From: SAR202 cluster bacterium
GTDB taxonomy: Bacteria; Chloroflexota; Dehalococcoidia; SAR202; CAJWER01
Length of the DNA stretch: 14,323 bases
Assembly: GCA_030740335.1 (NCBI GenBank)
Contig: JASLXL010000204.1
Location: 1-14,323 of the forward strand
Direction: 5' to 3'
Positions within the stretch are counted from its first letter, which is position 1. Each line of letters opens with the position of its first letter. Made by a program: the position numbers and the translations under genes. Shown one piece after another: positions 12,821-14,323 of this stretch. Below the pieces are notes generated by a model. The model was not told the origin of the DNA and ran no database searches. It worked only from the letters and a program-made list of their open reading frames with translations.

Positions 12821-14323
12821 GTGAGCAACTCCACAGAACAGCCAATGCAGATACACATAGACGTGCAGGTTCCCATGCGGGACGGTGTCACAATGTCGGC
12901 GGACGTATATATGCCTCAGGGCGAAGGGCCATTCCCCGCGTTGATGCTCCGCACGATCTACGACAAGCAGGCTGAGCGGTACATCGAATGGACCGAGCGT
13001 TTCGTCGCGGCAGGCTATGTTTGCGTGATGCAGGACTGCCGAGGGCGGCACGAGTCCGGTGGGGCCTGGGAGCCCTACGTCCACGAAGCCAATGACGGGC
13101 ACGACACCGTAGAGTGGATAGCCAAGCAGCCGTGGAGTGACGGCAACGTGGGTGCCTATGGTGTGTCCTATCTCGGATTTACCCAGACTCAGCCCGCCAT
13201 CCAAAGGAGCCCATATCTGAAGGCCATCGCTCCCATCGCGTCCCAGCAGGACAACTACGGCCACCATCGGGTCGACGGTGTTTTGCAGCAGCATGTCGCA
13301 CAGTATTTCGTAAACATGGCCGGTCGCACTATGAAGCGTGGCTCAACGTCCTTAATGGACTGGGGTGTGCTGCGTCGAAGTTTGCCACTGATCTCGATCT
13401 GGGACGATATCGTGGACCTGCCTTTTTACCGCGAGGCCGTGCGCCATCACACATTCGACGATCATTGGAAGTCGTACTCGATGCGCTATCAGTACGGCGA
13501 GGTGGAGACGCCTGCATATTTCGTCACCGGCTGGTATGACAATCTTGTACGGGAAACCTCGCGGCTCTATCGGGGCTGGGCCTCTCAAGGTCGCACGGCC
13601 AAGGCAAGGAACCTGACGCGGCTGCTCATCGGTCCCTGGAGCCACGGCAATATTGGGTCCGCCGAGCCGTTCGGGGATGTTGGCTTTGGAGGCGAGGCTC
13701 ACCTCGACATTATCGACGAACAGATCAGGTGGAATGACAGGCGGCTCAAGGGACTCGAAAACGGGATCGACGACGATCCGCCGGTCAAGGTATTCATAAT
13801 GGGGGCGAATCGGTGGCGTACTGGGCCGTCGTGGCCGCTGCCGGGCGTCGTCTCTATCAGGTTCTACCTGCGAGGCGACGGCCCCGCGAACTCGCTGAGC
13901 GGCGAGGGCCGGCTCGGCGAGGCGCCTTTTGAGGGCGAGGCCCCGGATCACTACGACTATGATCCTGAGCGTCCGGTGCCCTCTGTCGGTGGGCAATGGA
14001 TGATGCTGGAAGACTCCGGTCCATGGGACCGCCGCTCCGTGCAGCGCCGAGATGACGTGCTCGTCTACGATACTGGGCCGCTGGCCGATGCCCTGGAGGT
14101 CGTTGGCCCTGTAACCCTAACGCTGTTCGTGTCCTCCTCAGCCCCCGACACGGACTTTACCGGTACTTTGTCGGATGTCCATCCCGATGGCAAGGCGATC
14201 ATGCTTACTGAGGGCATCATGCGAGCGCGGTTCCGTGATTCCTTTGAGGAGCCGGAACTGATGGAGCCCAGGCAGGTCTATGAAATTGAGGTAGACATGT
14301 GGGAGACAGGGAACCTGTTCAAG
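12821..14323 (+). CDS. CocE/NonD-type serine hydrolase, 3'-truncated by window edge
   Basis: The frame is open from the TAG at 12812 to the last base; 501 residues are visible from GTG 12821 and no stop is reached. It is an alpha/beta hydrolase of the CocE/NonD, X-Pro dipeptidyl-peptidase (S15) family. The nucleophile Ser116 is in GVSYLG, Asp240 in GWYDN and His275 in IGPWSHG complete the triad, and Tyr47 (TIYDK) matches the oxyanion-hole Tyr of cocaine esterase. The conserved DCRGRHESGG loop is at 72-81. From about residue 335 the jelly-roll C-terminal domain of the family begins. Family members hydrolyse esters (cocaine esterase), beta-lactam esters or acyl-amino-acid bonds; the substrate here is unknown. 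No signal peptide is visible. Relatives are usually somewhat longer than the visible part, so the missing tail should be short. ATG 12845 is a possible alternative start. Confidence 0.92.
   Translation, partial: MSNSTEQPMQIHIDVQVPMRDGVTMSADVYMPQGEGPFPALMLRTIYDKQAERYIEWTERFVAAGYVCVMQDCRGRHESGGAWEPYVHEANDGHDTVEWIAKQPWSDGNVGAYGVSYLGFTQTQPAIQRSPYLKAIAPIASQQDNYGHHRVDGVLQQHVAQYFVNMAGRTMKRGSTSLMDWGVLRRSLPLISIWDDIVDLPFYREAVRHHTFDDHWKSYSMRYQYGEVETPAYFVTGWYDNLVRETSRLYRGWASQGRTAKARNLTRLLIGPWSHGNIGSAEPFGDVGFGGEAHLDIIDEQIRWNDRRLKGLENGIDDDPPVKVFIMGANRWRTGPSWPLPGVVSIRFYLRGDGPANSLSGEGRLGEAPFEGEAPDHYDYDPERPVPSVGGQWMMLEDSGPWDRRSVQRRDDVLVYDTGPLADALEVVGPVTLTLFVSSSAPDTDFTGTLSDVHPDGKAIMLTEGIMRARFRDSFEEPELMEPRQVYEIEVDMWETGNLFK

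Noticed and set aside
12743..13996. Two long minus-strand ORFs (183 and 214 residues) near the right end
   Set aside because: They are antisense to the CocE-like frame, which carries a full Ser-Asp-His triad and runs unbroken to the window edge. Their sequences are low-information antisense products.

Overview
The window is a stretch of bacterial chromosome, moderately GC-rich, holding nine protein genes. Two of them run off the window edges. I see no rRNA, tRNA, CRISPR array, transposase or phage gene. The gene content (an oligopeptide-type permease, two Gfo/Idh/MocA dehydrogenases, a PhyH dioxygenase, a gamma-glutamyltransferase-like Ntn hydrolase, a glutaryl-CoA-dehydrogenase-like flavoenzyme, a CocE/NonD hydrolase, a flavin reductase) together with a lipoprotein whose Cys is followed by a Thr/Ala/Pro-rich linker is the style of heterotrophic Chloroflexota, for example SAR202-like lineages. 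That assignment is inference from gene style, not from a marker gene.

Layout. 1-816 (+): C-terminal part of a lipoprotein with a 57-bp tandem repeat coding its linker. 817-1271: non-coding convergent gap. 1272-9318: six genes all on the minus strand. In transcription order they are an IolG-like dehydrogenase (9318-8320), a DppB-type permease (8037-7033), a PhyH dioxygenase (6896-6057), a GGT-like Ntn hydrolase (6000-4219), an unnamed TIM-barrel glycoside-hydrolase-like protein (4023-2170) and a flavin reductase-like protein (1895-1272). Only PhyH and GGT-like are tightly spaced (57 bp). The other gaps are 136-282 bp and several contain perfect palindromes or stem-loops, so this is probably several small transcription units rather than one operon. 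9319-10117: about 800 bp with no convincing gene. 10118-11275 (+): acyl-CoA dehydrogenase of the glutaryl-CoA type. 11276-11503: a structured convergent gap. 11504-12679 (-) and 12821-14323 (+): a second Gfo/Idh/MocA oxidoreductase divergent from a CocE/NonD hydrolase across a 141-bp region with an inverted repeat over a candidate promoter.

How it may fit together. Most genes look catabolic: ester or amide hydrolysis (CocE-like, GGT-like), Fe/2OG hydroxylation (PhyH), NAD-linked oxidation of sugar- or cyclitol-like alcohols (two Gfo/Idh), acyl-CoA oxidation and uptake (one permease). The substrate cannot be read from the sequence. The most notable points are a GGT-family enzyme that keeps the catalytic Thr but has lost essentially the whole gamma-glutamyl recognition set, an unnamed 617-residue glycoside-hydrolase-like protein beside it with an 18-bp perfect palindrome in the gap, and a permease gene with none of its usual transporter partners nearby.

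Start codons were moved from the longest possible reading frame wherever a ribosome-binding site favoured an internal ATG. No database search was possible; family names rest on motifs recognised by eye.
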